The notes under the pieces are model-generated. The model was not told the DNA's origin and made no database searches. It worked only from the letters and a program-made list of their open reading frames with translations. Shown in pieces: positions 18,578 through 27,045 of a stretch of DNA of 49,771 nt. Each line of letters begins with the position of its first letter. Position 1 is the first letter of the stretch. The DNA comes from an uncultured Shewanella sp. (lineage in GTDB: Bacteria; Pseudomonadota; Gammaproteobacteria; Enterobacterales; Shewanellaceae): the NCBI GenBank assembly GCA_947503555.1, contig CANNEE010000022.1, positions 1-49,771 on the forward strand. Direction: 5' to 3'. Both the position numbers and the translations under genes were made by a program.

Positions 18578-18853
18578 TTAGCGAGTTACTCTTTGAATAT
18601 GTGTGATAACGGCACGGCCATCAAGTGGCCTATAAATTTCAACTATAGCTGGGTATACACTGCTTCCTGGAACCACCATTTCAGCATTACAGAAGAAAGA
18701 GTAGTTCATACCTGATACGACTTGTTCAGCAACACAAACCGGTGAGTAGTTCACACCGACGAAACCTTCCATCGCATCGGCAAATGCAGCTTTTGCTTCT
18801 ACGCTGATATCACAGGTGTATGGTCCGAACGCGCCTAGCATTTGATTTGACAT
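18578..18853 (-). CDS. Small stefin/cystatin-like protein (putative cysteine-protease inhibitor fold)
   Basis: A 91-residue protein without signal peptide. The visible pattern follows single-domain stefins: a Gly near the N-terminus (LGAFG), a helix (about residues 16-32), then QVVSGMNYSFF at 44-54, which fits the cystatin QxVxG first-hairpin motif with the following NY, and a late YPAIVEIYRPLDGRAV segment resembling the second hairpin and last strands. It has Cys14, Cys40 and Cys55. The start at ATG 18853 has GGAG 7 bases in front. Animal and plant cystatins block papain-type proteases; inhibition here is only inferred. It lies between the rplI duplication and an S46 peptidase gene, which is a serine and not a cysteine peptidase. 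Confidence 0.6.
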   Translation of the reverse strand: MSNQMLGAFGPYTCDISVEAKAAFADAMEGFVGVNYSPVCVAEQVVSGMNYSFFCNAEMVVPGSSVYPAIVEIYRPLDGRAVITHIQRVTR

Positions 18854-19120
18854 AGTATTACTCCATTAATAAGGGAATCCATAAATTTTGCAATTAGTTA
18901 GTGAGTCTTCAACTCCCAACTAATTGCTAATCAAATTAGCAGCTTGAAGTTTATTCAACAACTTCCCGGCACAGGTTCAGGAGAATTTCAGATTTAGGAC
19001 TGATTCTGGTGGCTGACTTTGCTGGAAAAGACTTCCTGTGCTACGTGTCGTCTATTAGAACTGTAAATTACACCTAGCTGCCATTCGCTAGCTTCTGGGA
19101 AGATTATTTGTGCTAGTGAA
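18854..19120. other. Intergenic region upstream of the stefin-like gene, with alternative hairpins
   Basis: It contains a 10-bp inverted repeat (18890-18899 with 18918-18927, 18-nt loop) and an overlapping hairpin GCTAAT-CAA-ATTAGC (18926-18940). The two share 18926-18927, so they exclude each other. On the minus strand both lie in the likely leader of the stefin-like gene. The rest of the stretch shows no reading frame or element I can name. Confidence 0.4.
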
Positions 19121-19126
19121 AAAGAA

Positions 19127-19160
19127 AAAGCCCGATGTAGAATTCTATGCATCGGGCTTT
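19127..19160 (-). terminator. Terminator of the S46 peptidase gene
   Basis: AAAGCCCGATG (19127-19137) pairs with CATCGGGCTTT (19150-19160); the 12-nt loop is itself partly self-complementary. It lies 20 bases past the stop, with a T-rich minus-strand tail. Confidence 0.9.
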
Positions 19161-19180
19161 AGTGTTGTTAAAACGGGTGC

Positions 19181-21379
19181 TTAATGATTGCTAACCAGAT
19201 CCAACTCAGCAATCAGATTGTCAGCATTGTCTACCTCGTCCATCATCCATAGAATATAGCGAATATCTACATGCACTGCGCGGGTGATAGTGGGGTTAAA
19301 GAACCAGTCTTTGGTAATCGCTTCATAGGTGGAGTCAAAGTTAAGACCAACTAACTCACCTTTACCGTTAAACACGGGGGAACCAGAGTTACCACCTGTG
19401 GTATCGACACTCGATAGGAAGTTAACTGGCACTGAGCCAAACTCTTCAGGCTTGTCTAGACAAGAGAATAGGCGGCAGATCCAGCTACGTGGATCTTCGT
19501 ATACAGATTCAACCTTATGCTTACCATATTGTTTAGCCTTAATCGCATCAAGAATCTTCTTAGGAGCGTTAAAGGGCTCTTCACCTGTGTGCTTACCCAC
19601 AATGCCTTCAAGGCGAGTAAATGGCTGCTTATAAAGCGCGTCTCTAGATTGGTAACCATCGACCATGCCATAGGTGATACGCAAGGTGCCGTTAGCATCT
19701 GGGTATACTGGCCAATTGTTGGCTTTGTTATAGGCGATGATGGTCGCCATATAGTCAGGACGAGCCTTTGATAGCTTGCCGCTCAGCGTTTTCTCTGCTT
19801 TCTCTTTCGCCATATTGGTGTCATATAGCGCCACTGCAAGCTGAATGAATGGGTCGTTACTTTCTTCAAAAGCGCTGACATCGCTATTCATTAGATCTAG
19901 ACGAGTCTGCTTGTCGGCAAGTTTAGTCTTGGCGTACATAGCATCGACTTTGGCTTCAAGATCAGTAAATTGACCTAATTCAAGCTGCTTATCTAGCACT
20001 GGCGTGCGCTTGTCTTGAGCAAGGTAAGCATTGAGGTTTTGTAGCCATAACACCTTATCGACACTGGCATCAAAAGAGGTGTCGATACGATTAAGTCTAG
20101 CGGCAAACATCTTCATGTCGCGCTCTTGATAGCCTTGCTCACGCTCTGCATCTGGCTTTTGCTTCTCTTTGGCTAGACGGTAGAGCTTTTTAGCTGCATC
20201 AAGTAGGGTGCTAGCTTGGGCATTATTAAAGAAATAATCCGTCTGTCTTGCCAGTTGCTGCTCACCAAGCAGTGTTTCAAGATTATTGATGACTTCGGCT
20301 TGTTCAGGTTTGTTCTCTTTTACCCAAGCAAGGAAAGCATCTTCTTTTTGCTGCTTAATGCCGACAATATCTGTGGCTTTAAAACCGTCGAGTAGGCCGT
20401 TTAGCTTCTTCATGCGGTTAGCCATGGAAGCCATGGTGCCAGCATATTTAATCTTAATATCGGCATTGTCATTACCCATAGCTTCTATGGTATCGATGCG
20501 CTGCTGATAATAATCGGCAAAAGTGGGATAAAGCCAGTTGCTAGCAAACTCTAGCTCACTGGTTAAGCGATAGCGGCTAGTTGAACCAGGGTAGCCAGCA
20601 GCAAATACGCCATCACCCGCCTTTACGCCATCTTTGTTAATTTTCAGATAGCTTTTAGGGGTATAAGGTACATTGTCTTCGCTATATGCAGCAGGTTTGC
20701 CATCTTTGCCCACATAAGCGCGTAGGAAGGTAAAATCGGCGCTGTGACGTGGATATTCATAGTTGTCGATATCGCCGCCGTAAGAGCCAGCGCTTTCTGG
20801 TGGCGCATAAACTAGACGCACGTCACGAATGATTAGCTGCTTGATCAGGTAGTATTCTAAGCCGTTGTGGTAACTACGTACTGAGCAGCGATAGTTGTCA
20901 TCGGCTTCACACTCTTTAATCAGTGCTTTGCGATTTGCTTGAATACCTTGATAGCGTGCTAACGGCTCATCGCTAAGATCTGCGTTGACCTTGTCGGTTA
21001 CATTGGTGACAGACTCGGTGATATAAAGACGCTCATTGGGGCCAGCAGAAGGCTCTTTGTCTTTACTTTTCGCTAAGAAGCCATCTGCAAGATAATTATG
21101 CTCTTTTGTGCTGTTATATTGGATTCCACGATAGGCACAATGGTGGTTAGTCACAACTAAGCCTTGGGGAGATACGAAACTGGCGGTACAATAGCCGAGA
21201 CTAACAACCGCATTCATTGGATATTGGCTTAAGTCGGCTAACTGCTCTGCTGGGATTTGAATATCTCTTGCTGCAAGTTTGTCGGCAATAGAAGGCATTT
21301 GATAAGGTTGCCACTGGCCTTCATCTGCAACTGCAGTGCCAGCAGACAACAAAAGGGCTGTAACCAATGCGTTGCGCAT
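19181..21379 (-). CDS. S46-family dipeptidyl-peptidase, DPP11-like (Asp/Glu-preferring)
   Basis: 732 residues, exported (signal peptide about residues 1-18). S46 enzymes are chymotrypsin-fold exopeptidases that remove N-terminal dipeptides in the periplasm, supporting growth on peptides. His80 lies in TNHHCA, an Asp in the GGDIDNYEYPRH segment, and Ser665 in GGNSGSP. The residue 18 positions after the catalytic Ser, which separates DPP7 (Gly) from DPP11 (Arg or Ser), is Ser683 in NFDST, so this should be the acidic-specific type. The large helical insert (about 270-560) covering the cleft is present. ATG 21379 is used because AAGGA lies 6 bases in front; the upstream ATG at 21385 touches that site. 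Confidence 0.9.
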   Translation of the reverse strand: MRNALVTALLLSAGTAVADEGQWQPYQMPSIADKLAARDIQIPAEQLADLSQYPMNAVVSLGYCTASFVSPQGLVVTNHHCAYRGIQYNSTKEHNYLADGFLAKSKDKEPSAGPNERLYITESVTNVTDKVNADLSDEPLARYQGIQANRKALIKECEADDNYRCSVRSYHNGLEYYLIKQLIIRDVRLVYAPPESAGSYGGDIDNYEYPRHSADFTFLRAYVGKDGKPAAYSEDNVPYTPKSYLKINKDGVKAGDGVFAAGYPGSTSRYRLTSELEFASNWLYPTFADYYQQRIDTIEAMGNDNADIKIKYAGTMASMANRMKKLNGLLDGFKATDIVGIKQQKEDAFLAWVKENKPEQAEVINNLETLLGEQQLARQTDYFFNNAQASTLLDAAKKLYRLAKEKQKPDAEREQGYQERDMKMFAARLNRIDTSFDASVDKVLWLQNLNAYLAQDKRTPVLDKQLELGQFTDLEAKVDAMYAKTKLADKQTRLDLMNSDVSAFEESNDPFIQLAVALYDTNMAKEKAEKTLSGKLSKARPDYMATIIAYNKANNWPVYPDANGTLRITYGMVDGYQSRDALYKQPFTRLEGIVGKHTGEEPFNAPKKILDAIKAKQYGKHKVESVYEDPRSWICRLFSCLDKPEEFGSVPVNFLSSVDTTGGNSGSPVFNGKGELVGLNFDSTYEAITKDWFFNPTITRAVHVDIRYILWMMDEVDNADNLIAELDLVSNH

Positions 21380-21537
21380 GTTCATTCCTTAACTTTTGTT
21401 AGTCGTTATTATGGGGTTTGCCGTTCGCTTTCAAGATTGCGCTATTGCGCCTATTTTTTATTGTGTTTGAAAGCCACGGTTTAATTTGACCCGCTTTTAT
21501 AACATATTTTGCATAACCGTTGGAAATTGGAGTCTTA

Positions 21538-22950
21538 ATGTCACAACAAGGTGCTTTTAATCAGGCCAAAAAAGGCAAGCCGAGAGATACTCAGCTCGAT
21601 GCATTGAAGATGCCGCCTCACTCTATTGAGGCAGAGCAGTCGGTACTCGGTGGTTTGATGTTGGACGCCGATGCATGGGATAAAGTGTCTGAGCAAGTTG
21701 TGAAGGACGACTTTTATTCCCGCTCCCATAAGATGATCTTCGATGCGATGCATAAGTTGGTTGAAAGTGGCCAACCTATCGATTTGATTACCGTATCTGA
21801 GCAGCTTGAGGTTCAAGATGAGCTTGAAGATGCTGGTGGTTTTGCTTATCTGGGTGAAATTGCTAAAAACACTCCAAGCGCGAGCAATATTCTCTCCTAT
21901 GCCGAAATCGTTCGAGAACGTGCGGTAGTGAGAGAGATGATCCGCGTGGCCCATGATATTGCCGATGCGGGCTATAACCCTGAAGGTCGCGACTCGAGTG
22001 CGCTATTAGACTTGGCCGAGACCAAGGTGTTTAAGATTGCCGAGCAAAGAACCAATGCCAACGAAGGTCCAGAAGGGATTAAAACCATTCTGGAAAAGAC
22101 AGTCGATAAGATTGAAGAGCTGTATAACAACCCTCATAACGGTGTAACCGGGGTCTCGAGCGGGTTTATCGATCTCGATAAGATGACAGCAGGTTTTCAG
22201 TCTGGTGACTTGATTATTGTTGCGGCGCGTCCTTCCATGGGTAAAACCACCTTTGCCATGAACCTGTGTGAGCAGGCGGCGATGCATGAAGATAAGCCTG
22301 CTCTGATTTTCAGTTTGGAGATGCCTTCCGAGCAGATCATGATGCGTATGCTGGCATCATTAGGGCGAGTGGACCAAACCAAAATTCGTACTGGTCAGCT
22401 CGATGATGATGATTGGGCGCGTGTATCATCGACTATGGGTATCATGCTTGAGCAGGGCAAGATGTATATTGATGATGCTTCGGGTTTGACGCCAACTGAG
22501 GTGCGCAGTAGAGCAAGACGTATTGCCCGTGAGTATGGTGGCCTGTCGATGATCATGGTCGACTACTTGCAGTTGATGCAAGTGCCTGCCTTAGCGGATA
22601 ACCGTACCCTTGAGATTGCTGAAATTTCTCGCTCTCTTAAAGCCTTGGCAAAAGAGTTAGAGATCCCTGTGATTGCACTGTCACAGCTTAACCGCTCATT
22701 GGAGCAAAGGGCAGATAAGCGCCCGGTAAACTCAGACTTGCGTGAATCGGGTTCTATTGAGCAGGATGCGGATCTCATCATGTTTATTTATCGTGATGAG
22801 GTGTATAACGATGACTCTGAACATAAAGGCACTGCAGAAATCATTATTGGTAAACAGCGTAATGGTCCAATTGGCCGTGTAAGATTGGCCTTCCATGGAC
22901 AGTTCTCCCGTTTTGATAATTACGCTGGTCCTCAGTTTGAGGAAGAGTAG
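21538..22950 (+). CDS. dnaB: Replicative DNA helicase DnaB
   Basis: 470 residues. Hexameric 5'-3' helicase of the replication fork. The N-terminal helical domain ([18 protein letters not shown], about residues 25-130), linker and RecA-like ATPase domain with Walker [12 protein letters not shown] and Walker [10 protein letters not shown] are complete, and no intein is present. ATG 21538 has GGAG 5 bases in front; a TTG at 21520 would be a spurious extension. alr follows after 59 bases, as in E. coli where alr lies beside dnaB. Confidence 0.97.
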   Translation: MSQQGAFNQAKKGKPRDTQLDALKMPPHSIEAEQSVLGGLMLDADAWDKVSEQVVKDDFYSRSHKMIFDAMHKLVESGQPIDLITVSEQLEVQDELEDAGGFAYLGEIAKNTPSASNILSYAEIVRERAVVREMIRVAHDIADAGYNPEGRDSSALLDLAETKVFKIAEQRTNANEGPEGIKTILEKTVDKIEELYNNPHNGVTGVSSGFIDLDKMTAGFQSGDLIIVAARPSMGKTTFAMNLCEQAAMHEDKPALIFSLEMPSEQIMMRMLASLGRVDQTKIRTGQLDDDDWARVSSTMGIMLEQGKMYIDDASGLTPTEVRSRARRIAREYGGLSMIMVDYLQLMQVPALADNRTLEIAEISRSLKALAKELEIPVIALSQLNRSLEQRADKRPVNSDLRESGSIEQDADLIMFIYRDEVYNDDSEHKGTAEIIIGKQRNGPIGRVRLAFHGQFSRFDNYAGPQFEEE

Positions 22951-23009
22951 AATTTAAGTTGCCGCAGGCTGTTGATTGCCTGCGGTACTCGCAACAACAA
23001 GGTTATTTT

Positions 23010-24086
23010 TTGAAACCATTTCCTAGAGCCGAGATTAGCGCCGAAGCGTTACGGCACAATTTAGTTCGATTGCGTCAATTTGCCCCTAAAAGTCGTGTGT
23101 TTGCCGTGGTGAAAGCCAATGGCTATGGTCATGGGCTGTTAAATGTCGCCCAATGTGTGACAGATGCCGATGGCTTTGGCTTGGCAAGACTTGAAGAAGC
23201 CTTACAGCTTCGCGAAGGTGGTGTGAAAGCCAAGCTTTTGTTACTTGAAGGCTTTTTTAGACAGAGCGATTTGCCATTGTTGATCGAACATAATATCGAT
23301 ACTGTGGTGCACCATGAGTCTCAAGTCGAAATGCTAGAGCAGGCGGAGTTAAGCTCACCTGTGACTGTCTGGCTTAAGGTTGACTCTGGTATGCACAGGT
23401 TAGGTATTGCTCCTGATGACTTTGACGTTATCTATCAAAGGCTGATGGAGTGTGACAATGTGGCCAAGCCAATTCATTTGATGAGTCACTTTGCGTGTTC
23501 GGATGAACCTGATAATGCAATGACGGCTAGGCAAATTCAGGTGTTTGAGCAGCTAACCGAAAACCTGCCGGGAGATCGCACTTTAGCTAACTCAGCGGGA
23601 GCGCTTTATTGGCCAAGTAGTCGAGCAGATTGGATTCGCCCTGGTATCGCACTCTACGGTGTTTCGCCTGTGATGGGGGATGTTGGTCGTAATCATCAGT
23701 TGATCCCTGCTATGAGCTTAGTATCGCGTTTGATAGCGGTGCGTAAGCATAAGGCAGGAGAGAGTGTCGGCTATGGTGCTTATTGGACTGCGCAGAAAGA
23801 TACTCGATTAGGTGTCGTTGCCATAGGTTATGGCGATGGTTACCCAAGAAATGCACCTGAAGGCACCCCTGTGCTGATCAATGGTCGGCGCGTGCCCATA
23901 GTTGGCCGAGTATCCATGGATATGTTAACAGTGGATTTGGGCCAAGATGCTGAAGATAAAGTCGGTGATGAAGCTGAGCTTTGGGGGCAAGCATTACCTG
24001 TGGAAGAGGTGGCTGAACATATAGGTACTATTGCTTATGAGCTTGTGACTAAGTTGACGCCTAGAGTGGCGGTGTGTCTTGACTAA
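23010..24086 (+). CDS. alr: Alanine racemase
   Basis: 358 residues, PLP enzyme that interconverts L- and D-alanine for peptidoglycan. PLP-binding Lys35 is in [11 protein letters not shown]; the second catalytic base Tyr lies in SVGYGAYW (about residue 255). C-terminal segments ([25 protein letters not shown]) are intact. I start at TTG 23010, where homologues begin [10 protein letters not shown] and AAGG lies 7 bases upstream; the open frame reaches back to 22959 without support. A terminator follows at 24117. Confidence 0.96.
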   Translation: MKPFPRAEISAEALRHNLVRLRQFAPKSRVFAVVKANGYGHGLLNVAQCVTDADGFGLARLEEALQLREGGVKAKLLLLEGFFRQSDLPLLIEHNIDTVVHHESQVEMLEQAELSSPVTVWLKVDSGMHRLGIAPDDFDVIYQRLMECDNVAKPIHLMSHFACSDEPDNAMTARQIQVFEQLTENLPGDRTLANSAGALYWPSSRADWIRPGIALYGVSPVMGDVGRNHQLIPAMSLVSRLIAVRKHKAGESVGYGAYWTAQKDTRLGVVAIGYGDGYPRNAPEGTPVLINGRRVPIVGRVSMDMLTVDLGQDAEDKVGDEAELWGQALPVEEVAEHIGTIAYELVTKLTPRVAVCLD

Positions 24087-24116
24087 GAGTAGACTTTAAT
24101 TTCTGTTATCGATATG

Positions 24117-24147
24117 AAAAACGCGCTGATTATTGGCGCGTTTTTTG
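24117..24147. terminator. Terminator between alr and cheX
   Basis: An AAAAACGCGC/GCGCGTTTTT stem around a 9-nt loop, usable from both strands by the convergent genes. Confidence 0.92.
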
Positions 24148-24156
24148 TGTTTAGGG

Positions 24157-24621
24157 TTAATGTTCGAAGCAGATTTCTATATAGGCTTTACCGAAATCTG
24201 AGTCAAAGGGCATGATAATTTTCTTCCCTTTGGCTTTATGAGAGATGCTGTGATTATGCCCTGTAACCACGATAGGCGTTGCCATTTCAAACTCATAGCC
24301 TTTTTCACTCAAGAGATTTTTTGCACCACCTGTCACCATATTGGTAATCTCACCCACCAGATCCGTCACGTCATTATCGATACAATCATGGGTTTCCCCA
24401 AGCATATTGGTCATGGTCTTGAGGATCAGGGTTTCTTCAAAGGTGATTGAAAGTGAGCCTTTGGTTTGCGGCCCCACCATACCGATAAGTCCTGAGACAT
24501 CGCCTCGGGCGAGTTGATCTTTTTTCAGGGCTGGTTTGCCTGGAGTGAGTTGTACCGTGGCCATCGTCCCCATTACATTGAGTAGCGATTGTAAAAAAGG
24601 GTTGATGAAATTGACATTCAT
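24157..24621 (-). CDS. cheX: Chemotaxis phosphatase CheX
   Basis: 154 residues, CheC/CheX/FliY family without membrane segments. These proteins dephosphorylate CheY-type response regulators. The single E-x2-N catalytic motif is present as Glu91/Asn94 in LVGEITNMVTGGAKNLL, and only one such motif occurs, as in CheX. The open frame extends 34 residues further upstream to 24723, but homologues start MNVNFINPFLQSLL, so ATG 24621 is used. It has no close Shine-Dalgarno (AAGGA is 12 bases away). No other chemotaxis gene is adjacent. Confidence 0.88.
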   Translation of the reverse strand: MNVNFINPFLQSLLNVMGTMATVQLTPGKPALKKDQLARGDVSGLIGMVGPQTKGSLSITFEETLILKTMTNMLGETHDCIDNDVTDLVGEITNMVTGGAKNLLSEKGYEFEMATPIVVTGHNHSISHKAKGKKIIMPFDSDFGKAYIEICFEH

Positions 24622-24781
24622 AGTGTGAGACAGTCCTTGGATATTTGCGTCAATACTCTTTATAGGGTAGTCGAATCGAGATACTAATAACATAGCAAAG
24701 CTCACACAACATAATAAGTTCACTTTTTTGTTGTCTAGCAGTGATGAGTACCTTCATAGTGGAGTCCCTATCAGATAGGGT

Positions 24782-24810
24782 TTGTTGTCTTCTCTAATGC
24801 AGGTTAAAAT
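24782..24810 (+). promoter_or_regulatory. Promoter of dusA
   Basis: TTGTTG (24782-24787), 17-bp spacer, TAAAAT (24805-24810), followed by a GC-rich discriminator (GCGCGGC), 43 bases before the dusA ATG. Confidence 0.6.
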
Positions 24811-24853
24811 GCGCGGCTGCTTTCTGGCTTTAACCTAACCTTGATAGAACACC

Positions 24854-25837
24854 ATGACGAACCTAACAGCTCTAAATCGCACTTTTTCAATCGCTCCTAT
24901 GCTGGATTGGACGGATAGACATTATCGTTATTTCGCCCGTTTGATGTCCGATGAAATTTTGCTGTATACCGAGATGGTGACTACAGGTGCAATTATTCAT
25001 GGTAAAGGCGATTATCTTGCCTATAACCAAGAGGAGCATCCTATTGCTCTGCAACTTGGAGGAAGTAATCCCCAAGACTTGGCCCACTGCGCCAAGCTGG
25101 CGGAAGAACGAGGCTATGATGAGGTGAACCTTAATGTCGGTTGCCCATCTGATAGAGTACAGAACGGCCGTTTTGGTGCTTGCCTGATGGCTGAGCCGGA
25201 CCTAGTCGCCCAGTGTGTCGATGCCATGAAACAGGTGGTGGATATCCCGGTGACGGTAAAAACACGTATAGGCATTGACGATCAAGATAGCTATCGTTTT
25301 CTCACTCAGTTTATCGATATCGTGAACGCGGCGGGTTGTGATGCTTTTATTGTGCATGCACGAAAAGCTTGGCTTCAGGGCTTAAGCCCCAAGGAGAACA
25401 GAGAGATTCCACCACTCGATTATGACAGGGTGTATCAGCTTAAACAGGATTACCCTGAGCTTAATATCAGTATCAATGGTGGTATCAAGACCCTTGAAGA
25501 AGCCAAAACTCACCTGTCAAAGCTTGATGGTGTCATGGTCGGTCGTGAGGCTTATCAAAACCCTTATATTTTAGCTCAAGTGGATCAAGAGTTATGCGGT
25601 ATTGAAAAACCTGTGTTGAGTCGAGATGCGGTTTTGGAGAAACTATTTCCCTATATGGAGAAACATGTGCAGCAAGGTGGCCGCTTAAATCATATTACTC
25701 GCCATATCATAGGTCTGTATCAAGGAATCGCTGGCTCACGTGCTTGGCGCCGTTATTTAAGTGAAAATGCCCATAAACCAGGTGCTGGCGTTGACGTGGT
25801 ACGTGAGGCACAGCGCTTGATGCAAGAGACCATTTAG
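24854..25837 (+). CDS. dusA: tRNA-dihydrouridine(20/20a) synthase DusA
   Basis: 327 residues. FMN-dependent reductase that converts U20/U20a of tRNA to dihydrouridine. TIM-barrel N-terminal domain with [13 protein letters not shown], the catalytic Cys in [27 protein letters not shown] and [21 protein letters not shown], the last being characteristic of DusA among the Dus subfamilies, followed by the helical tRNA-binding domain (about residues 240-327). It stands alone, divergent from cheX. Confidence 0.95.
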   Translation: MTNLTALNRTFSIAPMLDWTDRHYRYFARLMSDEILLYTEMVTTGAIIHGKGDYLAYNQEEHPIALQLGGSNPQDLAHCAKLAEERGYDEVNLNVGCPSDRVQNGRFGACLMAEPDLVAQCVDAMKQVVDIPVTVKTRIGIDDQDSYRFLTQFIDIVNAAGCDAFIVHARKAWLQGLSPKENREIPPLDYDRVYQLKQDYPELNISINGGIKTLEEAKTHLSKLDGVMVGREAYQNPYILAQVDQELCGIEKPVLSRDAVLEKLFPYMEKHVQQGGRLNHITRHIIGLYQGIAGSRAWRRYLSENAHKPGAGVDVVREAQRLMQETI

Positions 25838-25860
25838 TCATTTTCGCCGCCATATTATGT

Positions 25861-25904
25861 CAATTGGTGAAATTTACTACAGCTTTGGTAAATTTCACTA
25901 GTTG
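25861..25904. promoter_or_regulatory. 17-nt inverted repeat upstream of the sigma54 operon
   Basis: An 11-bp perfect core GTGAAATTTAC (25867-25877) / GTAAATTTCAC (25888-25898) with a 10-nt spacer, extended on both sides to 17 nt with two mismatches (25861-25904). It ends 92 bases before the -24 element at 25997. It lacks a T run, so it fits an enhancer site for a sigma54 activator better than a dusA terminator. Confidence 0.6.
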
Positions 25905-25996
25905 AACCTCAAGCTTATCTAGCCCATTCCCCATACTTTCGATAATAAAATATATTAATCTATAATATTCAGTGTCTTATGGTTTTTTTGTGAAAG

Positions 25997-26014
25997 TTGG
26001 CACACCCTTCGCAT
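25997..26014 (+). promoter_or_regulatory. Sigma54 (RpoN) promoter of the PspC-type operon
   Basis: TTGGCAC (25997-26003) and TTCGCA (26009-26014) place GG and GC exactly 10 bases apart, as needed for sigma54. The -24 block is perfect and the -12 has TCGC instead of TTGC. Transcription would start near 26024, 31 bases before the first ATG. Confidence 0.8.
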
Positions 26015-26054
26015 TAGTCCATGTGTCATAAGCAAACACACAAAGGACTACACC

Positions 26055-26339
26055 ATGTTTAATTTAACTCTTACAAACAAAATACGTTCTAGTTTAGTTG
26101 TTATTGGTTTACTTGGTATGAGCGCTTCAGTACAAGCAGATACTCTACCTACAGCGGATGTAATTTCTTCTATTGAGCAAAACATTAGCATGCAAACTCA
26201 GGAGATGATGGCTGCAGCTAAACGTGAGTTCATCTTGTCGATTCAAACTCAACTTGCAGAGACAGTGGTTGAACTTGGCGATACCGCAGACGCTGAGCCA
26301 GCGAGTCAAGATAAGCAAATTGCCCTAAATGAGGAATAA
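26055..26339 (+). CDS. Small exported helical protein, first gene of the sigma54 operon
   Basis: A 94-residue protein I do not recognise. A clear Sec signal peptide (about residues 1-29, ending SASVQA-D) leaves a mature chain of about 65 residues. This is mostly one amphipathic helix rich in Gln, Glu and Met (about 37-72), followed by an acidic, disordered tail. AGGA lies before ATG 26055. The gene is followed after 2 bases by a 36-codon frame and then by PspC-domain and membrane-protein genes, so a periplasmic partner in envelope-stress sensing is a reasonable guess, but no family is established. Confidence 0.75.
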   Translation: MFNLTLTNKIRSSLVVIGLLGMSASVQADTLPTADVISSIEQNISMQTQEMMAAAKREFILSIQTQLAETVVELGDTADAEPASQDKQIALNEE

Positions 26340-26341
26340 GT

Positions 26342-26452
26342 ATGTGGTTTGCGAATTCTATCGTGACATTAATGTTATTGCCGGTTGCAAGTTTCGCGTT
26401 ATGCGCTTGTGTAGTCTGCAGCCTGCGGTGGCATAAGTTTACAGAAAGTTAG
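26342..26452 (+). CDS. 36-residue membrane peptide in the sigma54 operon
   Basis: ATG 26342 to TAG 26452. The peptide is a single hydrophobic segment (about residues 4-27, with three Cys: 21, 23 and 26) followed by a short positive tail (RWHK), so its N-terminus should face the periplasm and the C-terminus the cytoplasm. GAGGA at 26331-26335 lies 6 bases in front, inside the end of the preceding gene, so it is probably translationally coupled. It is too short for most gene finders. Homology is unknown to me; the strong ribosome binding site and tight packing argue that it is real. Confidence 0.6.
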   Translation: MWFANSIVTLMLLPVASFALCACVVCSLRWHKFTES

Positions 26453-26475
26453 TTGACTGATTGGGGATATTGGAT

Positions 26476-26679
26476 ATGAAACGAATAGAAGCTAGGTTGC
26501 GTGATGCTAGGCCGATTATTTCAGGCGTGGCTTCAGGAATGGCAAATAAATTTGCTTGGTCATGTTTTTGGACTCGTTTAGCTTGGGGAGTCGGTACCAT
26601 AATGAATCCGATGTTGGGAATTGCGGCTTATATCGCACTAGCCATGTTTGGACCAAGTTGGAGCCGTCCGCGCCGATGA
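26476..26679 (+). CDS. PspC-domain small membrane protein
   Basis: 67 residues, essentially one PspC domain. After a basic N-terminus comes SGVASGMANKFAWSCFWTRLAWGV, matching the GVxxGLAxxFxxxxxxVRLxF pattern of PspC, and then a membrane segment (about residues 40-60). Full-length PspC of the phage-shock system is longer, with a C-terminal regulatory part that is missing here. ATG 26476 is used; the TTG at 26461 is in frame. Its stop overlaps the next gene by 4 bases (ATGA), so the two are coupled. No pspA, pspB or pspF gene is in the window. Confidence 0.75.
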   Translation: MKRIEARLRDARPIISGVASGMANKFAWSCFWTRLAWGVGTIMNPMLGIAAYIALAMFGPSWSRPRR

Positions 26680-27032
26680 CTGATAGAAAACTACGTAAAG
26701 TGCTGAACTCCTTTTTATTGCTCTTTACACTATGTTTAGCCATTTTTCTTAGCATTTTTGCTGTTCGATTTTGGGGTTCTCCTCATATCTTAGTGGGTGC
26801 CGAATCTCTGTATTGGATGGATATGGGAGTTTGGTCAATCGCTTTGACTGCGGTGCTTGGAGTGATAGTACTGGTCTGGTTAACAGTGGCATTTAGCTTT
26901 TTGGCCTTTGTTTCCGCTATATCTATTTTTCTTGCTCTAGTGTTAATTTTCACAGGCTTTTCTGTTATCTGGCCTTTGATGTTGTTTTTAGTTGCGATTT
27001 GGGGAATGGCAAGAGCTAGCCAATTTGACTAG
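26676..27032 (+). CDS. Multi-span membrane protein, last gene of the sigma54 operon
   Basis: A 118-residue protein with three or four hydrophobic segments (about residues 12-31, 51-72, 74-92 and 94-112), separated by short polar turns, and an RKLRK basic N-terminus that should stay cytoplasmic. The start ATG 26676 overlaps the TGA of the PspC-domain gene. I do not recognise a family. The operon context suggests it works with the PspC-domain protein at the inner membrane. It ends 13 bases from the convergent crotonase gene. Confidence 0.7.
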   Translation: MTDRKLRKVLNSFLLLFTLCLAIFLSIFAVRFWGSPHILVGAESLYWMDMGVWSIALTAVLGVIVLVWLTVAFSFLAFVSAISIFLALVLIFTGFSVIWPLMLFLVAIWGMARASQFD

Positions 27033-27045
27033 CCCAAAGAGATTA

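Noticed and set aside
18854-19180. Mobile element or attachment site next to the rplI duplication
   Set aside because: No integrase, transposase or terminal inverted repeats are visible between 18283 and 19180.
24766-24780. CCCTAT-CAG-ATAGGG hairpin between cheX and dusA as a terminator
   Set aside because: The two flanking genes diverge, so nothing ends here; the right arm abuts the dusA -35 and may be an operator, but evidence is thin.
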